DNA from: Chlamydiota bacterium
Lineage (GTDB): Bacteria > Chlamydiota > Chlamydiia > Chlamydiales > Rhabdochlamydiaceae
Assembly (NCBI GenBank): GCA_013041585.1
Contig: JABEVM010000147.1
Location: 1 to 7,860 of the forward strand
Length of the DNA: 7,860 nucleotides
Direction of reading: 5' to 3'
Shown piece by piece: positions 5,937 to 7,860 of the stretch. Under the pieces are notes generated by a model, which saw nothing but the letters and a program-made list of their open reading frames with translations, ran no database searches and had not been told where the DNA came from. The first letter of the stretch is position 1. Each line of letters begins with the position of its first letter. Position numbers and translations under genes: made by a program.

Positions 5937-7738
5937 CTATAATTCTAAATAAATTAACAGTAACAGGGCCAGGAAAAACACCAGCTTTTCTTGATTTTAA
6001 TCAAAAGTCACATCTTGTTTTGGGGCCAACAGACACAGGTAAATCTTATATAATTGAATGCCTAAGATATTGCTTGGGTAGTAACCAGCGGCCTAAAGAT
6101 ATTGGTTATTCGGAAGGTTATACACGAATATCTCTTCAAATAATCTTATCTAATGGAGAAGAATACACCCTATTTCGAGATTTGATTGAAGGTGGAGAAT
6201 CTGTTTATCCAGGACTTCATATTAATCCTCCCCAGATAGAAGCTTCACCTTTGAGTCAAGAAATCAGCCAGCTTTTGGTTTCTTGGGGAAATGGTTCAGG
6301 AAAAAAAATTCTCATTAAAAGTGGAGAGCTCGGTAATTTTACCGCAGGTGATTTGCGACGAGTTAGTATTTTTGACGAAATTGAAACGTTAGAAAACGCT
6401 CCTTTTGAAGGCAGAGATACAAATCTCAAAACTCGAAATAGATCAGCGCTAACTCTTGTACTGACTGGTTCAGATGATTCAGATGTCGTATTGCCTCCCT
6501 CAACAAAAAAATTACATATTGCTAAAGGTCACATAGAAGCATTATTAGAAGAAATCAAAGATTTAAAGGAAAATATTCCAGCTGAAATGACCAAACATGA
6601 AGCAGAAGAAAATCTTTCTAGTGTTTCTATTGCAATTGATCGAATTAATTCATATTTGCAAAATCACACTACCGAGTTGGAGTCTTTAAAAAATGAGCAT
6701 CTCCGCTTAGATAATGAAAACCATCTTTTGATTTCGCGTATATCCGCTTTGACTGAGGCAAAAAACCGGTTCTTGTTACTAGACAAAAAATATATAAACG
6801 ACTGTCAACGACTTCAAGCCATTAGCGCAGCTGCATCTATAGTAACCAGCTTTGAAACTAGATCTTGCCCTTTGTGTTTGACAGATATAAGTCATCAATC
6901 TCGACATATGAGCGAAAATGATATTACATCTGTTCTTTGGCAGGCAGCACAAGCTGAAAGTGAAAAAATAATTGATTTACGTAAGGGACTTGAGCTTGCT
7001 TTAGTAGACATTTCTGAAAAGCTTTCTGCATTAAGCAAAAATCTAGAAGAGAATTTAACGTTAATAACTACAAATATAGAGTGTCAAGAAAAGCTTATCT
7101 CACCTATTTCACCAATTTCAAAAGGTAATTTGACTGAATTGAACGAACGAAAGACTCTCTTAATTATTGCAGTTCGAGACTTTGAAAGAATCGAGCGTTT
7201 AGAATCTCGGCTTGAAGAAATGCAAACTCAAGTTAAGCGTACAAAAAAGAATACTGAAAAAGATGTTTCGCAAAGTGCTACCTTACTTTGTAATCGAGTT
7301 AAATCACTACTTAATGAATGGGAGGTTCCTGGCGTTGAATGTATAGACTTTGATAAAACTATTTCTGATATTAAAATTAATCAAAGAAAGCGAGTTTCGT
7401 TTGGCAAAGGAAAACGAGGGATTTTTCTTACAGCATACATGGTGGCTCTAATGGAGCATGCTGTTAGTAATGATTATCCAAGCTTAGGTATAATTATTAT
7501 TGATTCACCATTAGTTACTTACAAAGATCCAAAACATACAAGTGACGATCCAGAAGAAGTGATCTCTGAAGTCGTGAAGAACAAATTTTATACTTGGCTT
7601 GCTAATAGAAAAGTGATAGGTCAAATTATTGTACTAGAGAATGAAGAACCTGATAAACGATTAAAATCAAAATTATTTATTACAGAGTTTGTTGGCCCGG
7701 ACAAAAAGAATGGACGAGCAGGCTTTTTTCCTATCTAG
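5933..7738 (+). CDS. ABC-3C ATPase, Rad50/SMC-like (DUF3732 type)
   Basis: This 601-residue protein has a split ABC-type head. The N-terminal lobe carries Walker A GPTDTGKS (31-38). Coiled-coil arms run at about 195-305 and 335-450, and between them sits SCPLC (C312 and C315), placed like the Rad50 zinc hook that joins two molecules. The C-terminal lobe has RVSFGKGKRGIFLTAYMVAL (487-506) in the signature-motif position, then Walker B IIIIDSPL (520-527, D524). It ends with a strand and IIVLENEEPD (565-574). Ser525 stands where most SMC/Rad50 proteins have the catalytic Glu, which fits slow or regulated ATP hydrolysis. My recollection is that DUF3732 proteins share the DSP form. The protein would sense or clamp DNA and control the nuclease two genes upstream. 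AAAGG (5918-5922) lies 10 bases before the ATG, which overlaps the previous stop. Confidence 0.88.
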   Translation: MTIILNKLTVTGPGKTPAFLDFNQKSHLVLGPTDTGKSYIIECLRYCLGSNQRPKDIGYSEGYTRISLQIILSNGEEYTLFRDLIEGGESVYPGLHINPPQIEASPLSQEISQLLVSWGNGSGKKILIKSGELGNFTAGDLRRVSIFDEIETLENAPFEGRDTNLKTRNRSALTLVLTGSDDSDVVLPPSTKKLHIAKGHIEALLEEIKDLKENIPAEMTKHEAEENLSSVSIAIDRINSYLQNHTTELESLKNEHLRLDNENHLLISRISALTEAKNRFLLLDKKYINDCQRLQAISAAASIVTSFETRSCPLCLTDISHQSRHMSENDITSVLWQAAQAESEKIIDLRKGLELALVDISEKLSALSKNLEENLTLITTNIECQEKLISPISPISKGNLTELNERKTLLIIAVRDFERIERLESRLEEMQTQVKRTKKNTEKDVSQSATLLCNRVKSLLNEWEVPGVECIDFDKTISDIKINQRKRVSFGKGKRGIFLTAYMVALMEHAVSNDYPSLGIIIIDSPLVTYKDPKHTSDDPEEVISEVVKNKFYTWLANRKVIGQIIVLENEEPDKRLKSKLFITEFVGPDKKNGRAGFFPI

Positions 7739-7860
7739 AATCATATTTAATAAGCGATTCAAAGTGGCTTTTAAATATAGCTTATATTGAAAAAGGAAGA
7801 AGTAATATGTTTAATCTCTCTTAGAGAAAGAATGCTTTCCCTTAAGATGGGGTCTAGGGC
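7739..7860. other. Region after the ABC-3C operon with no supported gene
   Basis: This AT-rich stretch has a 6-base inverted repeat (ATAAGC 7750-7755, GCTTAT 7780-7785) with a 24-base gap and no T-tract, so it is a poor terminator candidate. A good ribosome-site-like sequence (AAAAGGAAGAAG, 7791-7802) precedes an ATG at 7807, but that frame stops after five codons (MFNLS). It may be a leader peptide, a decayed gene start or chance. The window ends in GGGGTCTAGGGC. Confidence 0.4.

Noticed and set aside
1..7860. CRISPR array, tRNA, rRNA or insertion-sequence transposase
   Set aside because: I saw no regularly spaced repeats, no tRNA or rRNA-like conserved segments, and no transposase reading frame on either strand.

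Overview
The window is an AT-rich stretch of what looks like a mobile or accessory region of a proteobacterium, most probably a gammaproteobacterium. That guess rests on the gene types (KfrA-like, ParB, XerC/D-like integrase) and base composition; no rRNA, tRNA or housekeeping gene is present to fix the taxon. All six genes lie on the + strand and form three transcription blocks.

Block 1 (left edge to 2488) is an element-maintenance operon. It holds the C-terminal part of a coiled-coil protein, probably KfrA-like and cut by the window edge, then a short ParB-family protein, then a 404-residue tyrosine recombinase with the catalytic residues intact. The first two genes overlap by 4 bases (ATGA) and the third starts 6 bases after the second. 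No ParA, replication protein or attachment site is visible, so plasmid, integrative element and genomic island all remain possible.

Block 2 (about 2590 to 4282) is a single gene with its own likely promoter and a 17-base palindrome at the expected transcription start. Its 533-residue product carries a C-terminal PD-(D/E)XK nuclease-like domain behind a large N-terminal region I do not recognise. It is a candidate stand-alone defence or DNA-processing protein.

Block 3 (about 4350 to 7738) is a complete, tightly overlapping three-gene ABC-three-component (ABC-3C) system. It has an Mrr-like PD-(D/E)XK nuclease fused to an ABC-3C C-terminal domain, a small middle component of the MC2 type, and a Rad50/SMC-like ATPase of the DUF3732 type. 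The ATPase has a Walker A motif, a CPLC zinc-hook-like motif in the middle of its coiled coil, and a Walker B motif in which Ser replaces the usual catalytic Glu. By analogy with the predicted ABC-3C class, the ATPase would detect unusual DNA or nucleoprotein, the middle component would couple, and the nuclease would be the effector.

The most notable content is therefore defence cargo (ABC-3C plus an uncharacterised nuclease) beside a ParB/integrase mobility module. The last 120 bases hold no supported gene.
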